From NCBI RefSeq assembly GCF_900109915.1, contig NZ_FOBU01000002.1, forward strand, positions 339,201 through 403,200: a DNA stretch of 64,000 nucleotides. Reading direction: 5' to 3'. Made by a program: the position numbers and the translations under genes. Under the pieces are notes generated by a model. The model was not told the origin of the DNA. It saw only the letters and a list, made by a program, of their open reading frames with translations, and ran no database searches. The stretch is from Luteibacter sp. UNCMF331Sha3.1 (GTDB lineage Bacteria; Pseudomonadota; Gammaproteobacteria; Xanthomonadales; Rhodanobacteraceae). This document shows positions 17,936 to 27,586 of the stretch, one piece after another; position 1 is the first letter of the stretch; each line of letters opens with the position of its first letter.

Positions 17936-18247
17936 ATGAACCGTATCCGCAAGGGTGATAACGTCGTCGTCATCACCGGCAAGAACAAGGGTCAGCGCGG
18001 CGACGTGCTGCGCGTCGATGGCGACCGCGTGGTCGTCTCGAACGTGAACCTGGTCAAGCGCCACACCAAGCCGAATCCCCAGGCCAACCAGCCGGGTGGA
18101 ATCGTCGAGCGTGAGGCCTCGATCCATATCTCCAATGTCCAGCTCTTCAACTCCGCCACGAACAAAGGCGAGCGCGCTGGCACCAAGACGCTCGAGGACG
18201 GGCGCAAGGTGCGCGTGTTCCGTTCGGGCGAAGTGGTCGACGCGTAA
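17936..18247 (+). CDS. rplX: 50S ribosomal protein L24
   Basis: 103 residues with the N-terminal KOW motif ([18 protein letters not shown]). It initiates 50S assembly and lies near the tunnel exit. GCGGAGG precedes the ATG. Confidence 0.97.
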   Translation: MNRIRKGDNVVVITGKNKGQRGDVLRVDGDRVVVSNVNLVKRHTKPNPQANQPGGIVEREASIHISNVQLFNSATNKGERAGTKTLEDGRKVRVFRSGEVVDA

Positions 18248-18259
18248 GGAATCGAAGTC

Positions 18260-18799
18260 ATGACCCGCCTTGAAACGTTTTACAAAGAGTCGGTAATGAA
18301 GAAGCTCACTGAGCGCTTCGGTTACCAGAACGTCATGGAAGTGCCGCGCATCACGAAGGTCACGCTCAACATGGGCGTCGGCGAAGCCGCCGGTAACAAG
18401 AAGATCCTCGAGAACGCGGTCGCCGACATGACCAAGATCGCCGGTCAGAAGCCGATCACGACGAAGGCCCGCGTGTCGGTCGCCTCGTTCAAGATCCGCG
18501 ACGGTTGGCCGATCGGTTGCAAGGTCACGCTTCGTCGTGCCCAGATGTGGGAATTCCTGGACCGCCTGATCAACATCTCGCTGCCGCGTACGCGCGACTT
18601 CCGTGGTGTCTCGGGCCGTGCCTTCGATGGCCGTGGTAATTACAACTTCGGTATCAAGGAACAGATCATCTTCCCGGAAATCGACTTCGATCAGGTCGAC
18701 GCGCTGCGCGGTATGGATATCTCCATCACCACCACCGCCAAGACCGACGAAGAAGCCAAGGCGCTGCTGGAAGCCTTCAGCTTCCCGTTCCGCAACTGA
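18260..18799 (+). CDS. rplE: 50S ribosomal protein L5
   Basis: 179 residues. L5 binds 5S rRNA and contacts the P-site tRNA. Conserved blocks are [10 protein letters not shown] and [11 protein letters not shown]. In E. coli, S8 represses the spc operon by binding at the rplE start; no obvious S8-like hairpin was recognised there. Confidence 0.98.
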   Translation: MTRLETFYKESVMKKLTERFGYQNVMEVPRITKVTLNMGVGEAAGNKKILENAVADMTKIAGQKPITTKARVSVASFKIRDGWPIGCKVTLRRAQMWEFLDRLINISLPRTRDFRGVSGRAFDGRGNYNFGIKEQIIFPEIDFDQVDALRGMDISITTTAKTDEEAKALLEAFSFPFRN

Positions 18800-18812
18800 T
18801 TACAGGTAGAAC

Positions 18813-19118
18813 ATGGCTAAGACCTCGATGATCGAGCGCGATGTTAAGCGCTCCAAGCTCGTCAAGAAGTTCGCCGCCAAGCGCGCCGAACTGAAGGCGA
18901 TCGTCCTGAGCGCCACCGCCTCGTATGACGAGAAGATGGAAGCCCAGACGAAGCTGCAGAAGCTTCCCCGTGATGCGAGCCCGTCGCGCCAGCGTAACCG
19001 CTGCGCCCTGACCGGTCGTCCGCGCGGCGTCTACAGCAAGTTCGGCCTGGGCCGCAACAAGCTCCGCGAAGCCACCATGCGTGGCGACGTTCCGGGCCTG
19101 CGCAAGGCTAGCTGGTAA
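18813..19118 (+). CDS. rpsN: 30S ribosomal protein S14, zinc-independent form
   Basis: 101 residues, the long C-minus form: the two CxxC motifs of the zinc form are absent. The core [21 protein letters not shown] is interrupted here only by conserved residues. ACAGGT precedes the ATG. An unusually long 126-base gap follows before rpsH. Confidence 0.97.
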   Translation: MAKTSMIERDVKRSKLVKKFAAKRAELKAIVLSATASYDEKMEAQTKLQKLPRDASPSRQRNRCALTGRPRGVYSKFGLGRNKLREATMRGDVPGLRKASW

Positions 19119-19152
19119 AAACTCGCCATTGGCGGGACAAGCTGTTATAGTC

Positions 19153-19177
19153 GTCGGTCTGCGCAACGCAGACCGAC
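19153..19177 (+). promoter_or_regulatory. Perfect 11-bp hairpin in the rpsN-rpsH gap, with nearby -10-like boxes
   Basis: GTCGGTCTGCG pairs perfectly with CGCAGACCGAC around a CAA loop, and one or two more pairs extend the stem. TATAGT lies just upstream (19146-19151) and TATACA downstream near 19188. No T-tract follows, so a terminator is unlikely. It may be an internal promoter, processing site or ribosomal-protein binding site. Confidence 0.5.
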
Positions 19178-19244
19178 GGTTGTCGGCTATACAATTTAAG
19201 ATTTCCGGTAATTCGGATATCGGTGCACTCTCAAGGGTTTTCTT

Positions 19245-19640
19245 ATGAGCATGACTGATCCCATCGCCGATCTGTTTACGCGCATCCGCAATGGCCAGGC
19301 CTCTGGCAAGTCGGTTGTCCGTATGCCGTCGTCGAAAATGAAGCAGGCGCTTGCCACGCTTCTGCAGAACGAAGGCTACATCCTCGACGCCCGTACCGCT
19401 GACGAAGCGGGCAAGCCGGTCCTCGAGATCAAGCTGAAGTACTTTGAAGGCCGTCCGGCCATCGAAACCATTTCCCGTGTCAGCCGTTCCGGTCTCCGCG
19501 TCTATCGCGGCAAGGACGAGCTGCCGAAGGTCCTCGGCGGCCTGGGTATCTCGATCATCTCGACTTCCGCCGGTCTCCTGACCGACGCGCAGGCCCGTGC
19601 GAAGGGTCTGGGCGGCGAAGTCATCGGCCAGGTGGCGTAA
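19245..19640 (+). CDS. rpsH: 30S ribosomal protein S8
   Basis: 131 residues, with [18 protein letters not shown] at the start and the C-terminal [16 protein letters not shown] signature. S8 nucleates the 16S central domain and in E. coli represses the spc operon. AAGG lies upstream of the ATG. Confidence 0.98.
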   Translation: MSMTDPIADLFTRIRNGQASGKSVVRMPSSKMKQALATLLQNEGYILDARTADEAGKPVLEIKLKYFEGRPAIETISRVSRSGLRVYRGKDELPKVLGGLGISIISTSAGLLTDAQARAKGLGGEVIGQVA

Positions 19641-19651
19641 GGAGTCCCGAC

Positions 19652-20179
19652 ATGTCACGTGTAGCCAAGAAGCCCATCACCCTCGCGAAGGGCGTCGAAG
19701 TCTCGGTCGCCAACGGCACCGTCACCGTCAAGGGCCCGAAGGGCACCCTGACCACCCATGAACTGCCGGGCGTTTCGCTCCAGCAGGAAAATGGCGTGCT
19801 GAACATCGTCCTCGCCGATGGCGCCGACGACAAGTTCGGTGGCACCGCCCGCGCGATCATCGCCAACATGGTCCAGGGCGTTGCCAGCGGCTTCGAGAAG
19901 AAGCTCGAGCTCGTCGGCGTCGGTTACCGCGCCCAGCTCACCGGCAAGTCGGTGAACCTGTCGCTCGGTTTCTCGCACCCGGTCGTGTTCGACGCGCCGG
20001 AAGGCATCACCATCGAAGTCCCGACGCAGACGGAAATCCTCATCAAGGGTTCCGACAAGCAGCTCGTGGGCCAGGTGGCAGCGAAGATCCGCGCGTTCCG
20101 TTCCCCCGAGCCCTACAAGGGCAAGGGTGTCCGTTACGCCGGCGAGACGATCATCCTGAAGGAAGCCAAGAAGGCCTAA
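19652..20179 (+). CDS. rplF: 50S ribosomal protein L6
   Basis: 175 residues made of two duplicated domains. The C-terminal signature [12 protein letters not shown] is intact. L6 lies near the factor-binding site. AAGGAG precedes the ATG. Confidence 0.98.
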   Translation: MSRVAKKPITLAKGVEVSVANGTVTVKGPKGTLTTHELPGVSLQQENGVLNIVLADGADDKFGGTARAIIANMVQGVASGFEKKLELVGVGYRAQLTGKSVNLSLGFSHPVVFDAPEGITIEVPTQTEILIKGSDKQLVGQVAAKIRAFRSPEPYKGKGVRYAGETIILKEAKKA

Positions 20180-20209
20180 TCGGCCTATCCGCTTTCTGGA
20201 GACGAGACG

Positions 20210-20560
20210 ATGAACAAGAACGAATCCCGCCTGCGCCGCGCCAAGTCGACCCGTGCCCACATCCGTGAGCTCGCCGTCGCCCGCCTGAGCGTGCACCGCA
20301 CCGGTCAGCACATCTACGCCCAGGTCTTCGCACCGAACGGCACCGTCGTGGCAGCCGCCTCGACCGTGCAGAAGTCGGTGGCCGAAGGCCTCAAGAGCAA
20401 GAAGAACGTCGAGGCCGCCACCACGGTGGGTCGCATCGTCGCCGAGCGCGCCAAGGCCGCCGGCATCGAAGCCGTCGCGTTCGACCGCTCGGGTTTCCGT
20501 TATCACGGTCGCATCAAGGCGCTTGCCGATGCGGCGCGTGAGGCCGGCCTCAAGTTCTAA
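20210..20560 (+). CDS. rplR: 50S ribosomal protein L18
   Basis: 116 residues. L18 brings 5S rRNA into the 50S subunit; motifs are [15 protein letters not shown] and the C-terminal [25 protein letters not shown] precedes the ATG. Confidence 0.97.
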   Translation: MNKNESRLRRAKSTRAHIRELAVARLSVHRTGQHIYAQVFAPNGTVVAAASTVQKSVAEGLKSKKNVEAATTVGRIVAERAKAAGIEAVAFDRSGFRYHGRIKALADAAREAGLKF

Positions 20561-20567
20561 GAGGCGT

Positions 20568-20606
20568 CAGGCCACGGCATCGGCCCCTCGGGGCCGGTGT
20601 CGCCTG
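20568..20606 (+). promoter_or_regulatory. Nested stem-loop in the rplR-rpsE gap
   Basis: An inner CGGCCCC/GGGGCCG hairpin (20581-20596) is enclosed by CAGGC/GCCTG. It occupies part of a 121-base gap in an otherwise compact operon. A second, smaller hairpin around CCCGGCATGGTCCGGG lies just before the rpsE start. Function unknown; no T-tract. Confidence 0.4.
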
Positions 20607-20681
20607 AGGTAACTACAACTCCAAGCGGCGACCGAGCCGTAAACAGAAGTCCCGGCATGGTCCGGGCAGACAGGAATAGAG

Positions 20682-21191
20682 ATGTCCTCGACAGATCGCG
20701 AAAATTCGGACGGCATGCTTGAAAAGCTGATCGCCGTCAACCGCGTGGCCAAGACCGTCAAGGGTGGCCGCCAGATGAGCTTCACCGCGCTGACGGTTGT
20801 CGGTGATGGCGAAGGTCGCGTCGGTTTCGGTTATGGCAAGGCGCGCGAAGTGCCGGTCGCCATTTCCAAGGCCATGGAACGCGCCCGCCGCAACATGGTG
20901 TCCATCGAACTCAACAACGGCACGCTCTGGTACGCCATCAAGGCTAACCACGGCGCGGCCCGCGTCTACATGCAGCCTGCCTCGCAGGGTACCGGCGTCA
21001 TCGCCGGCGGCGCCATGCGCGCTGTCCTCGAAGTGGTTGGCGTGAAGGACGTTCTGGCCAAGGCCGTCGGCTCCCGCAACCCGATCAATCTCGTCCGCGC
21101 GACGATCAAGGGTCTGCAGGCTGTCGCCTCGCCGAAGCGCATCGCCGCCAAGCGTGGCAAGACGATCGAAGAGGTGCTGGGTAATGGCTAA
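20682..21191 (+). CDS. rpsE: 30S ribosomal protein S5
   Basis: 169 residues. The N-terminal double-stranded RNA-binding domain carries [22 protein letters not shown]5 affects accuracy and, in other species, spectinomycin resistance. AGGA precedes the ATG. The last codons overlap rpmD by 8 bases. Confidence 0.98.
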   Translation: MSSTDRENSDGMLEKLIAVNRVAKTVKGGRQMSFTALTVVGDGEGRVGFGYGKAREVPVAISKAMERARRNMVSIELNNGTLWYAIKANHGAARVYMQPASQGTGVIAGGAMRAVLEVVGVKDVLAKAVGSRNPINLVRATIKGLQAVASPKRIAAKRGKTIEEVLGNG

Positions 21192-21381
21192 GAACACCGA
21201 AACCACCGGCACCGTCCGCGTGCGCCTGGTCAAGGGCCTGCGCGGTGTGCAGGGTCGTCATCGTCTGAGCGTCAAGGCCCTCGGCCTCGGCAAGCTCAAC
21301 GATGTCCGTGAACTTAAGGATTCCCCGCAGGTTCGTGGCCTTATCAACAAGGTCTACTACCTGGTCCGGGTCGAGGAGTAA
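21184..21381 (+). CDS. rpmD: 50S ribosomal protein L30
   Basis: 65 residues. The start at 21184 ([11 protein letters not shown]) is chosen over an upstream in-frame ATG because it gives the normal L30 length; it overlaps the rpsE stop. Motifs are [15 protein letters not shown] and the C-terminal [12 protein letters not shown]. Confidence 0.95.
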   Translation: MAKNTETTGTVRVRLVKGLRGVQGRHRLSVKALGLGKLNDVRELKDSPQVRGLINKVYYLVRVEE

Positions 21382-21386
21382 TCATC

Positions 21387-21818
21387 ATGCGTCTTAACGA
21401 CCTCAGGCCCGGTAAGGGCGCTCGCAAGTCCCGTACCCGCGTCGCCCGCGGTATCGGTTCCGGCCTCGGCAAGACCGCCGGCCGCGGCCACAAGGGTCAG
21501 CACGCACGTGCGGGTAACACGCACCGCGTCGGTTTCGAAGGTGGTCAGATGCCGCTGCAGCGTCGTCTTCCGAAGGTGGGCTTCCGCTCGCTGAAGAAGG
21601 CCGACACCGAGCAGGTCATGCTGTACCAGCTGGCTTCGGTCAAGGCCGACACGATCGACCTGATCGCTCTGCACGCCGCCGGTCTCGTGACCAGCCGCGC
21701 CAAGAAGGTCAAGGTGGTGCTGAAGGGCGAGATCGACCGCGCCATCAAGCTCCAGGGCGTGCTTGCGACGGCCGGCGCCAAGGCGGCTATCGAAGCCGCC
21801 GGCGGCAGCGTGGAGTAA
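21387..21818 (+). CDS. rplO: 50S ribosomal protein L15
   Basis: 143 residues, with [20 protein letters not shown] at the N terminus, the glycine-rich [12 protein letters not shown] segment and the [17 protein letters not shown] motif. A late-assembly 50S protein next to secY as usual. Confidence 0.97.
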   Translation: MRLNDLRPGKGARKSRTRVARGIGSGLGKTAGRGHKGQHARAGNTHRVGFEGGQMPLQRRLPKVGFRSLKKADTEQVMLYQLASVKADTIDLIALHAAGLVTSRAKKVKVVLKGEIDRAIKLQGVLATAGAKAAIEAAGGSVE

Positions 21819-21822
21819 TCAG

Positions 21823-23145
21823 GTGGCTGCAGCGCAGGGCACAACGCTCGGCTCGCTGGGCAAACTGACGGAACTGCGTCAGCGCATCTTTTTCCTCATC
21901 GGTGCGCTGATCGTCTTCCGCCTCGGTTCGTTCATTCCCGTTCCGGGCGTGAACCCCGAAGCGATGACGAGCCTGGTCGAAGGCGGTGGCGGTCTGCTGA
22001 ACATGGTCAACATGTTCTCGGGCGGCTCGCTCTCCCGCTTCTCGGTCTTCGCCCTCGGTGTCGTGCCGTATATCTCGGCATCCATCGTGGTGCAGATGAT
22101 GGGCTCGGTCATTCCGTCGCTCCAGGCACTGCGCAAGGAAGGCGAGTCGGGTCGTCGCAAGATGACCATGTACACGCGTTTCGGCACGGTGGGTCTCGCG
22201 GCATTCCAGGCGTTCGGTATCGCCGTGGCGCTCCAGAAGCAGGTCGCTTCGGGTGGCGCACCGGTGGTCTACATGCCGGGTGCGGGCTTCGTCCTGGCAT
22301 CGGTCGTCGGCCTCACCGCCGGCACGATGTTCCTGATGTGGCTCGGCGAGCAGATCACCGAGCGGGGTATCGGTAACGGTATCTCGATGCTGATCTTCGC
22401 CGGCATCGTCGCGGGTCTTCCCGCAGCGATCGTGCACACGCTGAGCATGGCGAACAACGGTGAGCTGTCGGTACTGAAGCTGCTGATGGTCGTGGTGGTG
22501 ATTCTGGCGGTAACGGCTTTCGTGGTGTTCATGGAGCGCGCCCAGCGGCGCATCACCGTGAACTACGCGAAGCAGGGCAGTCAGCGTCAGTTCCAGCGTC
22601 AGACCTCGCATCTGCCGCTGAAGATCAACATGGCGGGTGTCATTCCGCCGATCTTCGCGACGAGCCTGCTGCTGTTCCCTGCCACCGCTGCGACCTGGTT
22701 CGGCACGGCCCACCAGTCCCGTTGGCTGCAGTGGTTGACCACGGCGCTGAGCCCGGGCGAGCCCGTGCACGACATCGTGTTCGCGGTGCTGGTCATCGGG
22801 TTCGCCTTCTTCTATACGGCGATCGTGTTCAACTCGCAGGAAACGGCCGATAACCTCAAGCGTTCGGGCGCATTGATTCCAGGCATCCGCCCGGGTCGTG
22901 CGACGGCAGACTACATCGATGGCGTCATGACCCGGCTCACCGGTGTTGGCGCGCTCTACATCGTGCTGGTCTGCCTGGTGCCCACGTTCATGCAGAACGC
23001 CTGGCACGTCCCGTTCTATTTCGGCGGCACTTCGCTGCTGATCGTGGTGGTGGTGGTGATGGACTTCACGGCTCAGGTCCAGGCCCATCTCGTCAGCCAC
23101 CAGTACGAGAGTCTGCTCAAGAAGTCGAATCTCCGTCGCAGCTGA
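21823..23145 (+). CDS. secY: Preprotein translocase subunit SecY
   Basis: 440 residues with ten predicted membrane helices; the central channel of the Sec translocase in the inner membrane. Visible signatures are [22 protein letters not shown] (plug region) and [14 protein letters not shown] [14 protein letters not shown]. The start is GTG at 21823, with GGAG about 7 bases upstream, overlapping the end region of rplO by spacing only. No rpmJ gene follows; the 128-base gap to rpsM holds a probable promoter. Confidence 0.97.
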   Translation: MAAAQGTTLGSLGKLTELRQRIFFLIGALIVFRLGSFIPVPGVNPEAMTSLVEGGGGLLNMVNMFSGGSLSRFSVFALGVVPYISASIVVQMMGSVIPSLQALRKEGESGRRKMTMYTRFGTVGLAAFQAFGIAVALQKQVASGGAPVVYMPGAGFVLASVVGLTAGTMFLMWLGEQITERGIGNGISMLIFAGIVAGLPAAIVHTLSMANNGELSVLKLLMVVVVILAVTAFVVFMERAQRRITVNYAKQGSQRQFQRQTSHLPLKINMAGVIPPIFATSLLLFPATAATWFGTAHQSRWLQWLTTALSPGEPVHDIVFAVLVIGFAFFYTAIVFNSQETADNLKRSGALIPGIRPGRATADYIDGVMTRLTGVGALYIVLVCLVPTFMQNAWHVPFYFGGTSLLIVVVVVMDFTAQVQAHLVSHQYESLLKKSNLRRS

Positions 23146-23202
23146 GACGCGACGGTTAAAGCCCCCAAGTAGGGGAGGCCGCGGCGCCCGGCGCCGCAGG
23201 AC

Positions 23203-23231
23203 TTCCCGTTTAGGTTAATTCAGGTTAGAAT
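23203..23231 (+). promoter_or_regulatory. Probable promoter of the alpha operon
   Basis: TAGAAT at 23226-23231 is a good -10 box; the -35 at 17-base spacing (TTCCCG) is poor. It sits in the secY-rpsM gap, 42 bases upstream of the rpsM start, and follows a GC-rich palindrome (GGCGCCCGGCGCC). Confidence 0.55.
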
Positions 23232-23273
23232 TGCGCGTTTACCGCGCACGAAACGCATCGGAGACAGTACATC

Positions 23274-23630
23274 ATGGCGCGCATCGCGGGTGTCAATTTG
23301 CCGGTCCAGAAGCATGTCTGGGTTGGTCTGCAGAGCATTTACGGAATCGGCCGTTCGCGGGCCAAGCAGGTCTGCGTGGACGCGGGCGTGGTTGCGACCA
23401 CTCCCATCAAGTCGCTGAGCGAAGGCGAGGTCGAGAAGATCCGCGCCGAAATCGCGAAGTATACGGTCGAAGGCGACCTGCGCCGCGAAATCGGCATGGC
23501 AGTCAAGCGCCTGATGGACCTTGGTTGCTACCGTGGCCTGCGCCACCGTCGCGGCCTGCCGGTGCGCGGCCAGCGCACGCGTACCAACGCCCGTACCCGC
23601 AAGGGTCCGCGTCGTCCGATCAAGAAGTAA
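23274..23630 (+). CDS. rpsM: 30S ribosomal protein S13
   Basis: 118 residues with [15 protein letters not shown] at the start and the [20 protein letters not shown] signature. It contacts P-site tRNA in the 30S head. GGAGA precedes the ATG. First gene of the alpha operon. Confidence 0.98.
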   Translation: MARIAGVNLPVQKHVWVGLQSIYGIGRSRAKQVCVDAGVVATTPIKSLSEGEVEKIRAEIAKYTVEGDLRREIGMAVKRLMDLGCYRGLRHRRGLPVRGQRTRTNARTRKGPRRPIKK

Positions 23631-23642
23631 CGGATACCGAAC

Positions 23643-24029
23643 ATGGCTAAGCCTGTTAAGCAAAAGAAGAAGATCAAGCGCGTTGTCACGGATGCCGTGG
23701 CCCACGTGCAGGCTTCTTTCAACAACACCATCGTCACGATCACCGATCGCCAGGGCAACGCCCTGTCGTGGGCGACGGCGGGCGGCGCGGGTTTCCGCGG
23801 TTCCCGTAAGTCGACCCCGTTCGCAGCGCAGGTTGCCGCCGAGAAGGCTGGCCGCGCCGCGGGCGACTACGGTGTGAAGACCGTGGAAGTGCGCATCAAG
23901 GGCCCCGGCCCGGGCCGCGAGTCGGCCGTGCGCTCTCTGAACGCGTTGGGCTACAAGGTGCTCAACATTATTGACGTCACGCCGATTCCGCATAACGGCT
24001 GCCGTCCCCCCAAGAAGCGTCGCGTCTAA
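23643..24029 (+). CDS. rpsK: 30S ribosomal protein S11
   Basis: 128 residues; the basic N-terminal tail is followed by [14 protein letters not shown] and the C-terminal [20 protein letters not shown]11 lies in the platform near the mRNA exit. Confidence 0.98.
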   Translation: MAKPVKQKKKIKRVVTDAVAHVQASFNNTIVTITDRQGNALSWATAGGAGFRGSRKSTPFAAQVAAEKAGRAAGDYGVKTVEVRIKGPGPGRESAVRSLNALGYKVLNIIDVTPIPHNGCRPPKKRRV

Positions 24030-24040
24030 GGAGCATACCC

Positions 24041-24667
<627 letters not shown>

Positions 24668-24683
24668 TCCACCGGAGCCTTGC

Positions 24684-25682
24684 ATGGCAGTTTCGTCAAC
24701 TAGTGTGCTGCGGCCTCGTGGCCTCAGCGTCGAGCAGCTTGGAGCGAACCGCGCGAAGGTGGTGGTCGAGCCGCTCGAGCGTGGCTTCGGTCACACCCTG
24801 GGCAACGCGCTGCGTCGCGTGCTGCTCTCTTCGATTCCGGGCAGCGCCATCGTCGAGGTCGAAATCGACGGCGTGCTGCACGAGTACACCACTCTGGAAG
24901 GCCTGCAGGAGGACGTGATCGAAGTCCTGCTGAACCTCAAGGACGTCGCCATCCGTCAGCATACCGGTGACGAAGTCACCCTCACGCTGGCCAAGAAGGG
25001 CAAGGGCGTGGTCACTGCAGGCGACATCGCGGTCGACCACTCCGTTGAGATCGTCAACCCGGAGCACGTGATCTGCCACCTCACCAAGGATGTGGCACTG
25101 AACATGCGCCTGAAGGTGCGTCGCGGCGTCGGCTACCAGCCGGCCAGCGCGCGCCAGCACCCGGACGACGAGACGCGGCCGATCGGCCGTCTGCAGCTCG
25201 ACGCGTCGTTCGCGCCGGTCCTGCGCGTGGCTTACGAAGTGGACGCGGCTCGTGTCGAGCAGCGCACCAACCTCGACAAGCTCGTGCTCGATATCGAGAC
25301 GAACGGCACGATCGGCGCTGAAGACGCTGTCCGCAAGGCGGCTGAAATCATCAACGACCAGCTGTCGGTTTTCGGCGATTTCTCGCGCCGCGAGAGCGAT
25401 TCGACCAAGGCGGAGAAGGGCGGTTTCGATCCGCTGCTGCTTCGTCCGATCGACGATCTCGAACTGACGGTCCGTTCGGCGAACTGCCTCAAGGCGGAGA
25501 GCATCTACTACATCGGCGACCTGGTCCAGAAGACCGAGGTCGAGTTGCTGAAGACGCCGAACCTTGGCAAGAAGTCGCTGACGGAAATCAAGGACGTGCT
25601 CGGTGGGCGTGGTCTTGCCCTCGGCATGAAGCTCGAGAACTGGCCGCCGCCGGGTTTGTCCCACGGCATGCAGCTCGGCTGA
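24684..25682 (+). CDS. rpoA: RNA polymerase subunit alpha
   Basis: 332 residues. The N-terminal dimerisation domain (about 1-235) includes [18 protein letters not shown]; the C-terminal domain (about 250-325) that binds UP elements and activators includes [22 protein letters not shown] precedes the ATG. Confidence 0.98.
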   Translation: MAVSSTSVLRPRGLSVEQLGANRAKVVVEPLERGFGHTLGNALRRVLLSSIPGSAIVEVEIDGVLHEYTTLEGLQEDVIEVLLNLKDVAIRQHTGDEVTLTLAKKGKGVVTAGDIAVDHSVEIVNPEHVICHLTKDVALNMRLKVRRGVGYQPASARQHPDDETRPIGRLQLDASFAPVLRVAYEVDAARVEQRTNLDKLVLDIETNGTIGAEDAVRKAAEIINDQLSVFGDFSRRESDSTKAEKGGFDPLLLRPIDDLELTVRSANCLKAESIYYIGDLVQKTEVELLKTPNLGKKSLTEIKDVLGGRGLALGMKLENWPPPGLSHGMQLG

Positions 25683-25688
25683 TGTTTT

Positions 25689-25714
25689 CGGGGCGATCGG
25701 TATCGATCGCCCCG
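25689..25714 (+). terminator. Perfect stem-loop after rpoA
   Basis: CGGGGCGATCG pairs perfectly with CGATCGCCCCG around GTAT. There is no T-tract, so it may be a partial or factor-dependent stop within the 207-base rpoA-rplQ gap. The gap also has TTATAAC near 25790 and TTGACA near 25806, which could serve an rplQ promoter but are not well spaced. Confidence 0.5.
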
Positions 25715-25889
25715 ATGCTTTGCACCATCCGGCGGATGCCACGCGCATTTCCTCCGGCAAGACTCAGCGGTCCACAGAGGCCGTGCTCTTATAACGAGGC
25801 GTTTTGACAGCCTCGAATAGCGGGTAACCGCGGGAAGTCGGCGCATCCTGTCCGGCTTTTCATAACAACAGACATAGAGAGTAATCGCC

Positions 25890-26276
25890 ATGCGCCACCA
25901 GAAATCCGGTCGCAAGCTCAACCGCACGAGCAGCCACCGCGAAGCGATGTTCAAGAACATGGCTTCGTCGCTGATCAAGCACGAGCTTATCCGCACCACC
26001 CTTCCGAAGGCGAAGGAACTTCGTCGCGTCGCCGAGCCGCTCATCACGCTCGCCAAGACCGACGGCGTCGCCAACCGCCGCCTCGCTTTCGCGCGTCTCC
26101 GCGACAAGCAGGCTGTCGGCAAGCTCTTCGTCGAGCTGGGTCCCCGTTACCGCGAGCGTCCCGGCGGCTACCTGCGCATCCTGAAGTGCGGCTTCCGCCC
26201 GGGCGATAACGCGCCGATGGCTTATGTCGAACTCGTGGATCGCCCGGCCAAGTCCGAGGCTGTCGACGCCGAGTAA
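25890..26276 (+). CDS. rplQ: 50S ribosomal protein L17
   Basis: 128 residues with [20 protein letters not shown] at the start and [19 protein letters not shown] following. Last gene of the alpha operon. The upstream gap of about 200 bases is longer than usual, and a strong terminator follows. Confidence 0.98.
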   Translation: MRHQKSGRKLNRTSSHREAMFKNMASSLIKHELIRTTLPKAKELRRVAEPLITLAKTDGVANRRLAFARLRDKQAVGKLFVELGPRYRERPGGYLRILKCGFRPGDNAPMAYVELVDRPAKSEAVDAE

Positions 26277-26300
26277 GCCTCACGGCACTCGGTGTGAAGA

Positions 26301-26331
26301 AACCCGGCCGGGGAACTGGCCGGGTTTTTTT
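26301..26331 (+). terminator. Rho-independent terminator of the ribosomal cluster
   Basis: AACCCGGCC pairs with GGCCGGGTT and is followed by a T-run to 26331. Confidence 0.93.
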
Positions 26332-26346
26332 GCTTGTGGTTTGGAC

Positions 26347-26693
26347 GGCTCGGCTTGCGCCATCGCGTTCGGTTTGCGTTGTCGCGAAGAGCCGTCGGCC
26401 GCCGCCCTCGGCGCTCCGGGCTTCACCGTCGCTTGGGGAAGGATGCCGCTGCGCGGCCATGTTCGATGGCTTACGCCCCTGCGCGCCCGCGCGGCGAGCG
26501 GGGGTTTTCGACTCGGCTCCTGCCTCGACGAAAACGGCCGGCCATCCGGGCCGGCCCCCTGCGGGCCTGATCCGCTCGCCGCGCTCGGTTCCGCAAGTCG
26601 CACCGAGGGCGGCGGCCGACGGCTCTACCGACCCGCGGGGCAAGCTGCATGTGCAGGAGCCGCGATAGCGGCGAGCTCGTGTGGGAGCGGCCT
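26347..26693. repeat. Long intergenic repeat, copy 1 (about 347 bp)
   Basis: It aligns nearly without gaps to 63655-64000 (net one base of length difference), with scattered substitutions; by eye roughly nine bases in ten agree. Both copies start just after a strong terminator (rplQ here, ompA at the other copy). The only reading frames inside are low-complexity frames of Arg, Ala, Gly and Pro, so it is treated as non-coding. Confidence 0.9.
26389..26625. repeat. Inverted repeat with 23-bp perfect arms inside copy 1
   Basis: The arm at 26389-26411 (GAGCCGTCGGCC then GCCGCCCTCGG) is the exact reverse complement of 26603-26625. Smaller palindromes built on GGCCGG lie between them. In copy 2 the left arm has two substitutions that the right arm does not compensate. 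Confidence 0.85.
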
Positions 26694-26747
26694 TGGCCGC
26701 GATGGGTGCTCGCGGCAACCACCCATCGCGGCCGAGGCCGCTCCGAC
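26681..26747. repeat. REP-type palindrome, GGCCTTGGCCGC core
   Basis: It starts GTGGGAGCGGCC and ends with the near-complement GGCCGCTCCGAC, with a central ATGGGTGCTCG/ACCCAT part shared with the other REPs. It overlaps the end of the long repeat. Confidence 0.85.
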
Positions 26748-26777
26748 AGACAAGCTGCGAGGGCATCGCGCGTGATG

Positions 26778-26811
26778 GCGAGCACCCATCGCCAGCAGGC
26801 CGGCTCCCACC
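26778..26811. repeat. Half REP element, CAGCCTGCTGGCG family
   Basis: One arm only: GCGAGCACCCATCGCCAGCAGG followed by CCGGCTCCCACC, matching the right arm of the perfect copy at 40024-40092. Confidence 0.75.
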
Positions 26812-26870
26812 GGGCAGTAGCGTTGCCACTTGGCTGCTTTTTCCGCCCGGCGCCTCGACGGTCGGCAGGG

Positions 26871-26922
26871 CCGACGGCTCTTCGCGACTACGCGAAACAC
26901 AACGCGATGGCGCAGCCGAGCC
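26871..26922. repeat. Inverted partner of the first 52 bp of the long repeat
   Basis: Its sequence, starting CCGACGGCTCTTCGCGAC and ending GCAGCCGAGCC, is close to the reverse complement of 26347-26398. With copy 1 it makes a large inverted structure across 26347-26922. The rest of the gap up to dsbB at 27045 shows no gene. Confidence 0.8.
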
Positions 26923-27044
26923 GTCGCAACGACAACCACCCACCGCAAGTCATTGACATGGTTGCAAACGAAACTTCGCGGGACTACTGACAAGACCCTC
27001 CACAAACGGTTAACGTGGGTGTCCCGCATCGCACCATCCCCTGA

Positions 27045-27545
27045 ATGAACCCTCGCACCTGGTCGTTTCGCACCCGTTATCTTGCTGGCTTCGCGGTCTG
27101 CGTCGGATTGATGGCGTTCGCGCTCTACTCGCAGTACGTCATGCATCTCGACCCGTGTCCGCTGTGCATCTTTCAGCGTATCGCGGTGTGCTTCATGGGC
27201 CTGTTTTTCCTGATCGGCGCACTGCATGCGCAACGCGCGAGCCGCGCGCGACCGCTCTACGCGACGCTGATCACGCTCGGCGGGCTATGGGGCGTCGCCA
27301 CTGCCGGCCGGCACCTCTGGCTGCAGTCATTGCCAGCGGACCAGGTACCGGCCTGCGGTCCGGGGTTGGGCTATCTCTTCGACGCGTTTCCCTTCATGAA
27401 GATGCTGAAGCTCGCGTTCACCGGTTCGGGCGAATGCGCGAAGATCGAGCCGGTGCTCGGCCTGCCCATGCCCGGCTGGACTCTCATCTGGTTCGTTCTC
27501 CTCATCGTCTGGGCTCTCCTGGCCCTTCGTCGCACCGTTCGTTGA
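27045..27545 (+). CDS. dsbB: Disulfide bond formation protein DsbB
   Basis: A 166-residue inner-membrane protein with four predicted helices. The two catalytic pairs are Cys38-Pro-Leu-Cys41 in the first periplasmic loop and Cys104 (ACGP) with Cys131 (GEC) in the second. Arg45 next to the first pair is the conserved quinone-contact position. It reoxidises DsbA and passes electrons to quinone. It lies 41 bases upstream of the DAHP synthase gene, perhaps co-transcribed. Confidence 0.95.
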   Translation: MNPRTWSFRTRYLAGFAVCVGLMAFALYSQYVMHLDPCPLCIFQRIAVCFMGLFFLIGALHAQRASRARPLYATLITLGGLWGVATAGRHLWLQSLPADQVPACGPGLGYLFDAFPFMKMLKLAFTGSGECAKIEPVLGLPMPGWTLIWFVLLIVWALLALRRTVR

Positions 27546-27586
27546 CCCCCGCGCCTTTCCCCGCGCCACCGAAGCAGAGCACTGTC

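Noticed and set aside
23146..23273. Possible rpmJ (L36) between secY and rpsM
   Set aside because: No L36-like frame or Cys pattern exists in the gap, which holds a promoter and palindrome instead.
26280..26603. ORFs in the long repeat, including a minus-strand frame with SRQRKPNAMAQAEP also found in copy 2 (63402-63734)
   Set aside because: The shared peptide follows from the shared DNA. The frames have no start site or domain, have differing ends, and composition is low-complexity, so they are taken as non-coding.
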